A stretch of 64,000 bases of DNA, from NCBI RefSeq assembly GCF_009767585.1, contig NZ_WSNW01000001.1, positions 1,704,090 through 1,768,089 of the forward strand. The letters run 5' to 3'. Made by a program: the position numbers and the translations under genes. Every line of letters starts with the position of its first letter. The first letter of the stretch is position 1. A model generated the notes under the pieces. It did no database searches and was not told where the DNA came from. It was given only the letters and a program-made list of their open reading frames with translations. Shown here piece after piece: positions 19,098-26,822 of this stretch. This stretch comes from Coprobacillus cateniformis. GTDB lineage: Bacteria; Bacillota_I; Bacilli_A; Erysipelotrichales; Coprobacillaceae.

Positions 19098-19120
19098 GAA
19101 AGCGAGGGCTTTCTTTTTTT
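19096..19120 (+). terminator. Rho-independent terminator after the small lipoprotein
   Basis: AAGAAAGC (19096-19103) / GCTTTCTT (19108-19115), loop GAGG, then a T-run. Confidence 0.8.
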
Positions 19121-19153
19121 TGACTTTCTCGTTATAATAAGTTTGGTGATGAT

Positions 19154-19681
19154 ATGAAAACAATAAAAGAAGTTGTTATTGTTGAAGGAAAAACAGATAC
19201 AGCAACAATTCAAAAATTATTTGATGTTCAAACAATTGAAACACATGGTTTAGCTATTGATGATGCAGTTCTTGATTTAATTGAGCAAGCGCAAAAATCT
19301 AGAGGTGTTATAGTCCTTACAGATCCTGACTATCCAGGCATGCAAATTAGAAACAAGATTATGCAAAGAGTACCAGAAGCTAAACATGCTTTTGTAAATA
19401 AAAAAGATGCAATTGGTGACAAGAAGTTAGGAATTGCTGAAGCACGAGAAGAAGCAATAATTAGTGCTCTAGAAAATCTTGTGACTTTTTCTAATGATCA
19501 AGAAACCATTTCTTGGAAAGAATTTATATCATTAGATATCATTGGTGATAAGGCAAGACGTTTACAGATTTATGACTTATTTCATCTGGGCTATGGAAAT
19601 GCCAAAACATTGTTTAAAAGACTTAATCTTGCACGTATCACAAAACAAGATATTTTGAATAAACTGGGTGAGTCAAAATGA
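19154..19681 (+). CDS. rnmV: Ribonuclease M5 (5S rRNA maturase)
   Basis: 175 residues. The N-terminal Toprim domain has VVIVEGKTDT (catalytic Glu) and VLTDPDYPGMQIR (D-x-D type), followed by the M5-typical KKDAIGDKKLGIAEAREEAI. RNase M5 makes the final cuts of 5S rRNA precursors with ribosomal protein L18. In most Firmicutes it lies directly before rsmA; here it overlaps kptA by the ATGA at 19678-19681, and rsmA is 4.6 kb away. A TATAAT is at 19133-19138. Confidence 0.93.
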   Translation: MKTIKEVVIVEGKTDTATIQKLFDVQTIETHGLAIDDAVLDLIEQAQKSRGVIVLTDPDYPGMQIRNKIMQRVPEAKHAFVNKKDAIGDKKLGIAEAREEAIISALENLVTFSNDQETISWKEFISLDIIGDKARRLQIYDLFHLGYGNAKTLFKRLNLARITKQDILNKLGESK

Positions 19682-20217
19682 ATTATGTTCAATTGGGTAA
19701 AGAAATATCTTATGTTTTAAGACATCATCCTGAAAAATATAATCTTGATATTGATAATGAAGGATGGGTTGATGTAGGTGATTTGTTAAATGCTCTTGAG
19801 AGTCGATTTGGATTATTAAAAGAAGAGGATATTGTAGCACTTATGCAACAGTCTGAGAAAGAAAGATATGAACTGAAAAATCATAGAATAAGAGCTTATT
19901 ATGGACATTCTTTTTCAAAGAAAATTATGAAACAAAGGAACATCCCTCCAAAAGTATTGTATCATGGTACAGCAAGAAGATTTGTATCCTCTATTTTGAC
20001 AACTGGTCTTCAACCTATGAGTAGACAGTATGTCCATTTATCACAGGATGTAGAAACGGCGAAACAAGTTGGAATGCGTCATGATACTCAACCTGTTATT
20101 CTTATGATTAACGCCCAATCTGCTTTTCAAGATGGTGTCGCATTTTATTTAGGTAATGAAAAAGTATGGTTATCAGAAACCATACCCCCACAATATATTG
20201 AAGAAAGAAAGCAGTAG
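19678..20217 (+). CDS. kptA: RNA 2'-phosphotransferase (Tpt1/KptA family)
   Basis: 179 residues, full length. Tpt1 motifs are intact: ISYVLRHHPEKY (Arg-His), the winged-helix WVDVGDLL, RIRAYYGHS, LYHGTARRF, QYVHLSQDVETA and FYLGNEKVWLSE. The family transfers an internal RNA 2'-phosphate to NAD+. Most bacteria lack tRNA splicing, so its natural substrate is unclear; RNA repair or ADP-ribose capping has been proposed. The ATGA overlap with rnmV means coupled translation and suggests related RNA work. Confidence 0.92.
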   Translation: MNYVQLGKEISYVLRHHPEKYNLDIDNEGWVDVGDLLNALESRFGLLKEEDIVALMQQSEKERYELKNHRIRAYYGHSFSKKIMKQRNIPPKVLYHGTARRFVSSILTTGLQPMSRQYVHLSQDVETAKQVGMRHDTQPVILMINAQSAFQDGVAFYLGNEKVWLSETIPPQYIEERKQ

Positions 20218-20248
20218 AAATCAATATTCTGATACCTACTGCTTTTTA
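20209..20248. terminator. Terminator between kptA and the ECF transporter gene
   Basis: AGCAGTAG (20210-20217) pairs with CTACTGCT (20236-20243), followed by TTTTT. Confidence 0.7.
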
Positions 20249-20824
20249 TTATGCATTTTTAATTAAATATACATTTTTAACATTAGAAATATTTGCAATA
20301 CTAGAATTTTTGCTCAGTACCTTCCATGTCACTAATGAAATCATAAAATCAACAGAACTATGAATGATTGTACCTAAACCAACAAGTCCAAAGACCATAT
20401 AACAGAATGTTTGCATATCCATACCAGTACCCCAATAGAATGGAACGACAACAATCATTTCACCAATTGCATGTAATAAGGCAATACATAAGTTAAAGAG
20501 AATTGATTTTTCAGGTGATTGAAAAGTTTCTGGATGTTTTTGTACATACAAAGATCCTACAAGAGCCCAAACAACATGTGTTAAAGCGCGAAGAACAACT
20601 ACAAATGGGAAACCTGCGATTAAGAACCCTAGCGTTGTTCCTAAAGCTACTGCAGCAGCGACAGAAGGTGAAATAAACAAAGCAAGCATAACTGCAACGT
20701 GTGATGCTAATGTAAATGACATTGGACCAACAATTACCTTAGGCATAAATAATGGAATGACTGTTCCAACGGCAATTAAAATAGCTGAAAGTGTTAGTGT
20801 GTATATTTTTTTATGTGTATTCAT
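20249..20824 (-). CDS. ECF transporter S component, NiaX-like (probably niacin)
   Basis: 191 residues, six hydrophobic segments, no ATPase domain. The segment GPMSFTLASHVAVMLALFISP and ALGTTLGFLIAGFPFVVVLRALTH resemble the niacin S component NiaX. S components capture the vitamin and work with the shared EcfAA'T energising module, which is not in the window. A promoter and a perfect palindrome precede it, and the NAD-pathway repressor NiaR lies 3 kb away, which supports niacin as substrate; the assignment remains inference. Confidence 0.75.
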   Translation of the reverse strand: MNTHKKIYTLTLSAILIAVGTVIPLFMPKVIVGPMSFTLASHVAVMLALFISPSVAAAVALGTTLGFLIAGFPFVVVLRALTHVVWALVGSLYVQKHPETFQSPEKSILFNLCIALLHAIGEMIVVVPFYWGTGMDMQTFCYMVFGLVGLGTIIHSSVDFMISLVTWKVLSKNSSIANISNVKNVYLIKNA

Positions 20825-20848
20825 AAAACCTCTCCCTTATATTTATTT

Positions 20849-20868
20849 ACATGTGTCATGACACATGT
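20849..20868. promoter_or_regulatory. Candidate NiaR operator: perfect 20-bp palindrome
   Basis: ACATGTGTCATGACACATGT is a perfect palindrome lying 8 bp downstream of the -10 of the NiaX-like gene, over the expected transcription start, where repressor binding would block initiation. Confidence 0.65.
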
Positions 20869-20876
20869 TATGACTT

Positions 20877-20904
20877 ATTATATTCATAAATATCTTGATG
20901 TCAA
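20877..20904 (-). promoter_or_regulatory. Promoter of the NiaX-like gene
   Basis: On the minus strand TTGACA (20904-20899), 16 bp, TATAAT (20882-20877): consensus hexamers. Confidence 0.75.
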
Positions 20905-21137
20905 TAAATAATTAAAAAATATATCTTTATTAAATAATAGTATAAAATGAGTTTACCTCTTTGATATTCTTTCAAAGAAAATGACTATAGTTTTTATTTG
21001 CTTATTGCATATATTTGTTATACGAAGTATAATGTATTTATAAAAGTTGAAAAAAGTGTAAATAAAAAAAGAAAAATGGACTTCTTTTTATGAATATAGA
21101 AGTAGGAGGGTTTTTCTCCTGGAAAGAAGGTATTCAT

Positions 21138-22082
21138 ATGGATGAACAGGTTATTTCTTTTTGTACTGATTATTTTTTTCACTATCTTTTGATTCACAGT
21201 CCGATGGTGCGATTATGCATTGCTGAGCATTTATCGGGATTGGAATTGAAAACTGTTGATGTTATCAATTCTGAGAGGTATCCCTCTCATAAGGATGGCA
21301 AGAAATATGTCCTGGATATTACACTCAAGGATCATTTAGGAAATCTCTATAACATTGAGATGCAGAATGGCTATATCTCAGCAGCAGAGCTGGCGAGGTT
21401 TCAGATTTATACAATGAGTATGATAGATCTGCAGATACAGGAGGGAGTACAGTATCAGGATATGAGAAAGGTTCATTCTCTTATTATCTATACGGGAAAT
21501 CCGATAAGGAATTTTGAACATCTCTGGCATGAGGTAGAACTGATTGATGGGAAGTATGAGAAGGAACTGTATAATGGACTGATTGTGATGAGTTTTTTAC
21601 AGACTAAGAAAATGGAGGAGGTAAGTATGGAATTGGCAAGAAGTGATTTTTATCAGTTAATGAGATTGTTTGAGCAGGAGGATAATCATAAGGAGGAACA
21701 GACAAGTGAGGTAGCAAAGGAAGCAGTGGAACTCTATGATAGGTTTATCTCATTAGAGGAGTATATCTATTATAAAGCGATACAAAGGGATAGACTATGG
21801 GCAGAATCTAAGATAGGTGAGGGAACAAGAAAAGGGTTTGAACAAGGGCTTGAAAAAGGGCTTGAACAAGGAATTGAACAAGGAATTGAAAAGGGAATTG
21901 AACAAGGTAAAAGAGAAGAAAATTTGAAAAGAGCATGTCAGTTAGTTAAGAAGAAATACAGAGTAGACAACTTAGAATGGTTAAAAACATGCTCATCTCA
22001 ACAATTAGATTATTTATTTGATATGATTATTAATGATATTGATTATATTCGTTTTCAAGAAAAAGTTTTAAAGCACAAATAA
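21138..22082 (+). CDS. Rpn/PD-(D/E)XK nuclease family protein (transposase-like)
   Basis: 314 residues from ATG 21138 (AAAGAAGG site); a start at 21090 has none. The N-terminal PDDEXK_2 nuclease domain has the catalytic pattern VLDITLKDHLGNLYNIEMQNG (Asp ... Glu-x-Gln). The C-terminal part holds tandem EQG-[IL]-EKG units (about residues 232-258), the charged linker common in Rpn proteins, where such repeats vary in number. Rpn proteins cut DNA and promote RecA-independent recombination; some act with anti-phage partners. The first two thirds of the gene are visibly richer in G and C than the neighbours, which suggests transfer. A short hairpin (AGGAG/CTCCT, 21104-21120) precedes the ribosome site. 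Confidence 0.85.
   Translation: MDEQVISFCTDYFFHYLLIHSPMVRLCIAEHLSGLELKTVDVINSERYPSHKDGKKYVLDITLKDHLGNLYNIEMQNGYISAAELARFQIYTMSMIDLQIQEGVQYQDMRKVHSLIIYTGNPIRNFEHLWHEVELIDGKYEKELYNGLIVMSFLQTKKMEEVSMELARSDFYQLMRLFEQEDNHKEEQTSEVAKEAVELYDRFISLEEYIYYKAIQRDRLWAESKIGEGTRKGFEQGLEKGLEQGIEQGIEKGIEQGKREENLKRACQLVKKKYRVDNLEWLKTCSSQQLDYLFDMIINDIDYIRFQEKVLKHK
21835..21912 (+). repeat. Tandem short repeats encoding EQG-I/L-EKG units
   Basis: Units of the type GAACAAGG(A/G)(A/C)TT and GAAAAGG(G)(A/C)TT follow each other in frame in the Rpn gene. Each 12-base unit encodes four residues, so slippage would change repeat number without a frameshift. Confidence 0.6.
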
Positions 22083-22091
22083 ATTTATAGA

Positions 22092-22103
22092 AAAAGAAGA
22101 TCT
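22092..22103. terminator. Left half of a terminator split by the IS element
   Basis: AAAAGAAGATCT here pairs perfectly with AGATCTTCTTTT at 23636-23647. Removing the IS and one target repeat restores a 12-bp stem with loop AAAATTTA, a fitting bidirectional terminator between the Rpn gene and niaR. Confidence 0.7.
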
Positions 22104-22105
22104 AA

Positions 22106-22110
22106 AATTT
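22106..22110. repeat. Target-site duplication, left copy
   Basis: AATTT here and at 23630-23634, directly outside the inverted repeats AAACTATACCC / GGGTATAGTTT. Confidence 0.6.
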
Positions 22111-22158
22111 AAACTATACCCTATGTCAAGGACACATAAATAAAAAGGGTGTATAAGT

Positions 22159-22185
22159 CATGAATGAAAATTCATGGCTTTTTCT
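22159..22185 (+). terminator. Hairpin at the IS left end
   Basis: CATGAAT/ATTCATG with loop GAAA, followed by GGCTTTTTC. It would stop transcripts entering the IS from the Rpn side and so protect it from impinging transcription. Confidence 0.5.
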
Positions 22186-23128
22186 ATGCATATATAATTT
22201 GTGATTTGATATAAGTTGATGGTAATAATAAGTGTCTTCTCTTAGTTAGGTACCTATCATATTCATATGGTGTCATTCTATTGAGTGACCATTGCGGTCT
22301 GTCATAATTGTAATATTTTATATATTCAATAATTGTATTCACTAATTTCTCATAACTTGTACATTTATGTAATTCACTTTCTGTTTTTAATATAGCGAAA
22401 AATGATTCTTGTGGCGCATTATCCCAACAGTTCCCTCTTCTTGACATTGATTGGGTTATCCCATTTCCTTTTAATAGTTCCTGATATGCAATGCTTGTAT
22501 AATGAACTCCTTGATCTGAATGGATAATGACATTTAAATCTAATTCTCCTTTATAGAAATCTAGGATTTCATTTACTGTATTGATAACGAATCTTAAATC
22601 CAGTGTTAATGATAATTGCCATGATAAGATCATCCTGGTAGATGCATCTTTAATGACTGATAGATAAGCTCTCTTACCATTCGCATATGTAAGATAAGTA
22701 ATATCTGTTAACAATACTTTCTTAGACTTGCCTTGTAAAAAATCTCTATTTATTACATTCTTATATATTCGATGACTCTGTTGAGCTTTTATCATTGCTT
22801 TTATTGGATTCCTTTTTCTTAGAGGACAAACAAGATTATATTTTTTCATTAACCTACGGATCTTCTTAAGATTCATAATAATTCCATAATCTCTCTCTAT
22901 ACGCATCCTGATTTGTTTTGCACCTTTTTTCCATGATTTATATTCATATGCTGCTTTAATCATTTGGAAATCAAAATGATCTTGCAGCTCCTTAGATGAA
23001 GGATATTTTAATCTTTTTACATATGCATAATATCCTGAGCGTGATACATGCGCTATTTGACACATATACTGAATATCCAATCTTCCCTTTAATGACATCT
23101 CATAAATAATCTTAAATCTTTCTTGCAC
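22184..23128 (-). CDS. IS3-family transposase OrfB (DDE integrase)
   Basis: 314 residues from a GTG at 23128. An HTH_21-type region (ELQDHFDFQMIKAAYEYKSWKKGAKQIR) is followed by the rve integrase core with Asp in LTDITYLTYANGKRAYL, Asp in IIHSDQGVHYTS and Glu in NCWDNAPQESFFAILKTE: the intact D,D(35)E triad. It is made mainly as an OrfAB fusion: the frame stays open upstream to the A AAA AAG at the end of orfA. No stop or frameshift is seen. Confidence 0.92.
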   Translation of the reverse strand: MQERFKIIYEMSLKGRLDIQYMCQIAHVSRSGYYAYVKRLKYPSSKELQDHFDFQMIKAAYEYKSWKKGAKQIRMRIERDYGIIMNLKKIRRLMKKYNLVCPLRKRNPIKAMIKAQQSHRIYKNVINRDFLQGKSKKVLLTDITYLTYANGKRAYLSVIKDASTRMILSWQLSLTLDLRFVINTVNEILDFYKGELDLNVIIHSDQGVHYTSIAYQELLKGNGITQSMSRRGNCWDNAPQESFFAILKTESELHKCTSYEKLVNTIIEYIKYYNYDRPQWSLNRMTPYEYDRYLTKRRHLLLPSTYIKSQIIYA

Positions 23129-23133
23129 TGGAA

Positions 23134-23550
23134 CTATTGGTATTTCTTTTCCAGTGCTTCTAGCTTTTTTAGAAATTCAATCTCCTGTTTTTGATATTCT
23201 AATTGATCCTTTAAGTATTTAATTTCTTCTTCAGGTGAATCAAAAGTTAATTTCTTTGGTCTGCCTACATGCCTGCCCTTTTTTCTATCAAATCCTTCTT
23301 CACGTTGTGCTTGTATTCTTATACGATGAGCCAACTGATCAACTCTTCTTTTTCCCAATGTTCTATAATTAATTCCTAGTTGAGATAATGCATGAGATGG
23401 TCCAATCCCATCAAGTAATAATCCATAAAATTTTTGTTTGAATTCCTTAGTAAAAGTAATATTAGCTTTTGTGATACTTTTAATATACTTATTTTTTTTG
23501 AATTCATCTATTTGTTCATCAGTAAAATAATTTCTTCCCATTTTTAACAC
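23134..23550 (-). CDS. IS3-family OrfA (helix-turn-helix, leucine zipper)
   Basis: 138 residues. It has an N-terminal helix-turn-helix region (FKQKFYGLLLDGIGPSHALSQLGINYRTL) and a C-terminal coiled coil (PEEEIKYLKDQLEYQKQEI). The codons CTA AAA AAG (slippery A AAA AAG at 23170-23164, minus strand) lie ten codons before its stop. A -1 slip there enters the orfB frame. Confidence 0.88.
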   Translation of the reverse strand: MLKMGRNYFTDEQIDEFKKNKYIKSITKANITFTKEFKQKFYGLLLDGIGPSHALSQLGINYRTLGKRRVDQLAHRIRIQAQREEGFDRKKGRHVGRPKKLTFDSPEEEIKYLKDQLEYQKQEIEFLKKLEALEKKYQ

Positions 23551-23629
23551 ATCCTTTCTTTAAGTATACAAAAATACCCTATAGATGACACGCTTTTTTA
23601 TTTCGTGTCCATTCTATAGGGTATAGTTT

Positions 23630-23647
23630 AATTTAAGATCTTCTTTT
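23630..23647. repeat. Right target repeat and right half of the split terminator
   Basis: AATTT (23630-23634) duplicates 22106-22110. AGATCTTCTTTT (23636-23647) is the partner of 22092-22103. Confidence 0.6.
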
Positions 23648-23692
23648 AAATAAATATTATCAAACTAGGGAGAACTGTTATCTTAGAGTTTG

Positions 23693-24196
23693 TTATTTTG
23701 TAAAGAGATAACCTTTTTTATGAAGCGAGTCAATTATTCTTTGATAAGTATCTTCATTTTGACATTCGATAGTATGAAGATGTAAACCATCTGTTAATTG
23801 GCTTAATGGTTTAGCTTTTTCATGACTTACTTTTTTAAGAAATTGATCAATATCATAGCGAGATGAAAGATGCAATTTACCAGTCAGTTGACCATAAATA
23901 GGATGATCAACAATGACATCAACAACAGATCCTCCTAAATCAACAATTGTATAGAGTTCATCAGCTAGGGCATCTTTAGAATGTTTAACAGCAATTGTAT
24001 ACGTAGTCGCTTGACTTTGGTGATCTAAAATATAGCCACGTGGTGTTGCAGCAATACAAAAACCACTTGCTCTTAAAAGAGCAACATCACCAACAATTAT
24101 CTGGCGACTGACACCTAACATAGTTGCTAATTTACTTGCTGATATTGGTTTATTACTTTTTTTAATCTCTTCAATAATTTTTTCTCTTCGATCCAT
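23693..24196 (-). CDS. niaR: NiaR (YrxA) NAD-biosynthesis repressor
   Basis: 167 residues. An N-terminal HTH_11 winged helix (ISASKLATMLGVSRQIIVGDVALLRASG) is followed by a 3H domain, whose three conserved histidines fit YTIAVKHSK, DVIVDHPIYGQL and DGLHLHTIE, the metal and nicotinic-acid site. NiaR represses NAD synthesis and niacin uptake genes when niacin is plentiful. ATG 24196 is chosen after AGAGGTG; a GTG three codons upstream is possible. The NiaX-like transporter with its palindromic operator is the obvious target. It is divergent from rsmA. Confidence 0.9.
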   Translation of the reverse strand: MDRREKIIEEIKKSNKPISASKLATMLGVSRQIIVGDVALLRASGFCIAATPRGYILDHQSQATTYTIAVKHSKDALADELYTIVDLGGSVVDVIVDHPIYGQLTGKLHLSSRYDIDQFLKKVSHEKAKPLSQLTDGLHLHTIECQNEDTYQRIIDSLHKKGYLFTK

Positions 24197-24265
24197 ATTC
24201 AACACCTCTTATTGCATTATAAATCAAATTGTAACAAAAATAAATGAGTTCTTAGTGATTTATGC

Positions 24266-24271
24266 TATAAT
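24266..24271 (+). promoter_or_regulatory. Extended -10 of the rsmA operon
   Basis: TGCTATAAT (TG motif plus TATAAT at 24266-24271), 16 bp before the ATG; no convincing -35. Confidence 0.45.
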
Positions 24272-24287
24272 ATAAAAAGGTGATTGT

Positions 24288-25103
24288 ATGAAGGATATAG
24301 CAAAAAAATCAAATACACAATATTTATTAGATAAATACAAACTTCAAGCATCAAAAAAATTTGGTCAAAATTTCCTAATTGATTTAAATACAATTAAAAG
24401 AATTGTTGCGACAACTCACATTGATAAAGAAACATGTGTTATTGAAATTGGGCCAGGAATTGGTGCTTTAAGCGAGCAATTGGCATATCATGCTGGATAT
24501 GTAAGATGTTATGAAATTGATACAAGATTAAAAGATCTTTTAAAAGAGTCTTTAGGTGAATTTACAAATATAGAAGTTGTTTTTCAAGATTTTTTGACTG
24601 TTGATTTAAAGAAAATTGTTGAAGAATTAAAGCAGACATATTCAAAAGTATGCATTATTGCCAATCTTCCATATTATATTACATCAGATATCTTAGAACA
24701 TATTATATGTTCTCAAGCATCTTTATCAAGTATTCATGCTATGGTACAAAAAGAAGTCGCTTTAAAGCTGACAGATACACAATATCACAGTCCTTTAACA
24801 TTTATGATTGAAAGTATAGGAACAATTTCTTTAGATATGCACGTTTCTAGAAATGTTTTTTCACCTGCACCAAGAGTTGATAGTGCAATTATAGCCATAC
24901 ATATTCATAAAGAATATAATATCTTGTTAACCCATTTATTGAAACAGGCGTTTACTCAAAAAAGAAAAACAATCTATAATAATCTTAAAGTTATATTTGG
25001 TACAAATACAAAATATATTTTAGAACAATGTCAAATAAAAGAAAACAAGAGACCAGAAGAATTAAAGATAGAAGATTATTTAAAACTCACAAAATATTTA
25101 TAA
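24288..25103 (+). CDS. rsmA: 16S rRNA (adenine1518/1519-N6)-dimethyltransferase
   Basis: 271 residues, the normal size. Motifs are KKFGQNFLIDLNTIKRIV, SAM motif I VIEIGPGIGALSEQLA, acidic YEID and motif IV IIANLPYYITSDIL. It dimethylates the two adjacent adenines in helix 45 of 16S rRNA late in small-subunit assembly; loss gives kasugamycin resistance. It starts the run rsmA-yabG-ispE-glmU-prs on one strand. AAAGGTGATT is the ribosome site. Confidence 0.96.
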   Translation: MKDIAKKSNTQYLLDKYKLQASKKFGQNFLIDLNTIKRIVATTHIDKETCVIEIGPGIGALSEQLAYHAGYVRCYEIDTRLKDLLKESLGEFTNIEVVFQDFLTVDLKKIVEELKQTYSKVCIIANLPYYITSDILEHIICSQASLSSIHAMVQKEVALKLTDTQYHSPLTFMIESIGTISLDMHVSRNVFSPAPRVDSAIIAIHIHKEYNILLTHLLKQAFTQKRKTIYNNLKVIFGTNTKYILEQCQIKENKRPEELKIEDYLKLTKYL

Positions 25104-25129
25104 TAACCATATATTAATATGGTGAGATT

Positions 25130-25876
25130 ATGAAAATAGGAGATTATGTAGTAAGAAAGAAGTATAAACGAGATATACTTTTTGAAATATTTGATATAAA
25201 AGAAAATATCTGTTATTTACGAGGGGTTGAATTACGTTTAATAGCAGATAGTGATTTAGAAGATTTAGAATTAAGTGAAGTGCAGCCACATTCTGAAGAT
25301 AAATTCACAATTGAAAGACAACCTATGATTAGAGGAAAGGTTTTACATCTTGATGGTGATGAAAAATATCTTAACATGTGTGAAAGAAAATACAAAGAGT
25401 TAAAAATCAGAGCAAATTGTTATTATATGAAAGAAAGTCAAATGAAGGATTATGTATATGAATTATTAGAAAAGCACAAGCCACAGATTTTAGTTATTAC
25501 TGGACATGATGCTTTAAGAAAAGAGAGAGATAAAGGGGAAGCTGAAAATTATCAACACTCTCTTGATTATGCTGAAACAATAAGAAATGCAAGATTGTAT
25601 GAAGATGATAAGGATGCTCTTATTATTATTGCAGGAGCATGTCAATCTTATTATGAAATGTTATTAGCAAGTGGGGCAAACTTCGCTTCAAGTCCAAAGC
25701 GTATCAATATACATGCTTTAGATCCTGTTTATGTAGCCAGTTTAGTTGCCAATGAAAGTGTCCGAAACTATTGTGATATAGAAGACATCATTAGCCATAC
25801 TTCACATAAACAAAGTGGTATTGGAGGTATTGATACAAAGGGAGTTGCTAGAAAAATATATCCAACGAAAGGATGA
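25130..25876 (+). CDS. yabG: Sporulation-specific protease YabG
   Basis: 248 residues, somewhat shorter than the roughly 290 of Bacillus YabG. The N-terminal GDYVVRKKYKRDILFEI domain and the later VLHLDGDEKYL, ILVITGHDALRK and IIAGACQSYYEMLLASGANFASSPKRINIHALDP blocks are all present. YabG is a cysteine protease that processes spore-coat proteins late in sporulation. Its presence between rsmA and ispE, as in Bacillus and Clostridium, is the best evidence in the window that the organism forms spores. The stop overlaps the ATGA before ispE. Confidence 0.93.
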   Translation: MKIGDYVVRKKYKRDILFEIFDIKENICYLRGVELRLIADSDLEDLELSEVQPHSEDKFTIERQPMIRGKVLHLDGDEKYLNMCERKYKELKIRANCYYMKESQMKDYVYELLEKHKPQILVITGHDALRKERDKGEAENYQHSLDYAETIRNARLYEDDKDALIIIAGACQSYYEMLLASGANFASSPKRINIHALDPVYVASLVANESVRNYCDIEDIISHTSHKQSGIGGIDTKGVARKIYPTKG

Positions 25877-25881
25877 GAGTC

Positions 25882-26742
25882 ATGAAAATCAGAGCATATG
25901 CAAAAATTAATTTAGCACTGGATGTTGTAAGTAAAAGAGTAGATGGATATCACGAATTAGATATGATTATGGCACCTATTACTTTACATGATCTTATTTA
26001 CATTGATCGTATTGAAAAAGGCATAGAAATTACATCTAATAATTATCGCATGCCAACTGATGAACGTAATATTATGTATCAGGTAGCAAAAATATTGATT
26101 GACCGCTATCATATCCAGTTTGGAGTAAAGATTCATATCTTTAAACATATTCCAACACAAGCTGGTTTAGCTGGTGGAAGTGCTGATGGAGCTGCTGTTT
26201 TAAAGGCTATGAATCAAATGTTTCGTTTGAATTTATCTTTAGAAACATTGGCTCATATAGGTAAAGAAGTAGGTGCAGATATTCCGTTTTGTATTTATGA
26301 GCAAATAGCTCTTGTGAGAGGTATTGGTGAAAAACTAGAATTTATTCATAGTCAATTGAATTGTCATCTTTTACTGGTGAAACCTAAAAAAGGTGTTCCA
26401 ACAAAAAAATCATTTGGAATGTTAGATTTAACAAAAGCTGAACATCCATCAATACTCAAGATGAAAGAAGCTATTGAAGAAAATAATTTTCCATTAGTTG
26501 TTGAAAGCTTAGGAAATACATTAGAGGCTCCTTCCATTGATATGGTAGAAGATATTAAAAAAATTAAATCAGAAATGCTGGATTTAGGATTTGCTGGAGC
26601 TTTAATGTCAGGGAGTGGTTCTTGCGTTTTTGGATTAACTTTGGATGAAGAAATACTAGAAAAAGGGTATGAATATTTTAAAAATAAATATAATTTTGTA
26701 AGAAAAACCCGAATCTTACAAAAAGAGGTAGAAAAATATTGA
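25882..26742 (+). CDS. ispE: 4-diphosphocytidyl-2-C-methyl-D-erythritol kinase
   Basis: 286 residues from ATG 25882, which has AAAGGATGAG at good distance; ATG 25873 is only 1 bp after the AAAGG. GHMP-kinase signatures are AYAKINLALDV (N-terminus), the ATP loop PTQAGLAGGSADGAA and GALMSGSGSCVFGL. It phosphorylates the fourth intermediate of the MEP isoprenoid pathway, so the organism makes isoprenoids by the non-mevalonate route. Confidence 0.95.
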   Translation: MKIRAYAKINLALDVVSKRVDGYHELDMIMAPITLHDLIYIDRIEKGIEITSNNYRMPTDERNIMYQVAKILIDRYHIQFGVKIHIFKHIPTQAGLAGGSADGAAVLKAMNQMFRLNLSLETLAHIGKEVGADIPFCIYEQIALVRGIGEKLEFIHSQLNCHLLLVKPKKGVPTKKSFGMLDLTKAEHPSILKMKEAIEENNFPLVVESLGNTLEAPSIDMVEDIKKIKSEMLDLGFAGALMSGSGSCVFGLTLDEEILEKGYEYFKNKYNFVRKTRILQKEVEKY

Positions 26743-26822
26743 AAATAAGGTAAGTATTTCTTCTTTCCTCTTTTTTTTTAATTGAATTTTTGTTAGAATA
26801 GTGGCGTTAAGGAGAGAGTGAA

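Larger units (their letters stand above)
22111..23629 (-). mobile_element. IS3-family insertion sequence (IS150-like), about 1.5 kb
   Basis: The ends read AAACTATACCCTAT (left) and ATAGGGTATAGTTT (right), with further matching GGACAC/GTGTCC just inside. A 5-bp AATTT target repeat flanks it. It carries orfA and orfB with a -1 slippery site, and the full DDE triad, so it looks intact. A subterminal hairpin (23575-23623: TACCCTATAGA / TCTATAGGGTA) lies before orfA. The exact tips are uncertain by a few bases because the split terminator extends the apparent inverted repeat. Confidence 0.85.

Noticed and set aside
22111..23629. Composite transposon carrying niaR or the Rpn gene
   Set aside because: Only one IS copy is present, and its target repeats directly flank it.
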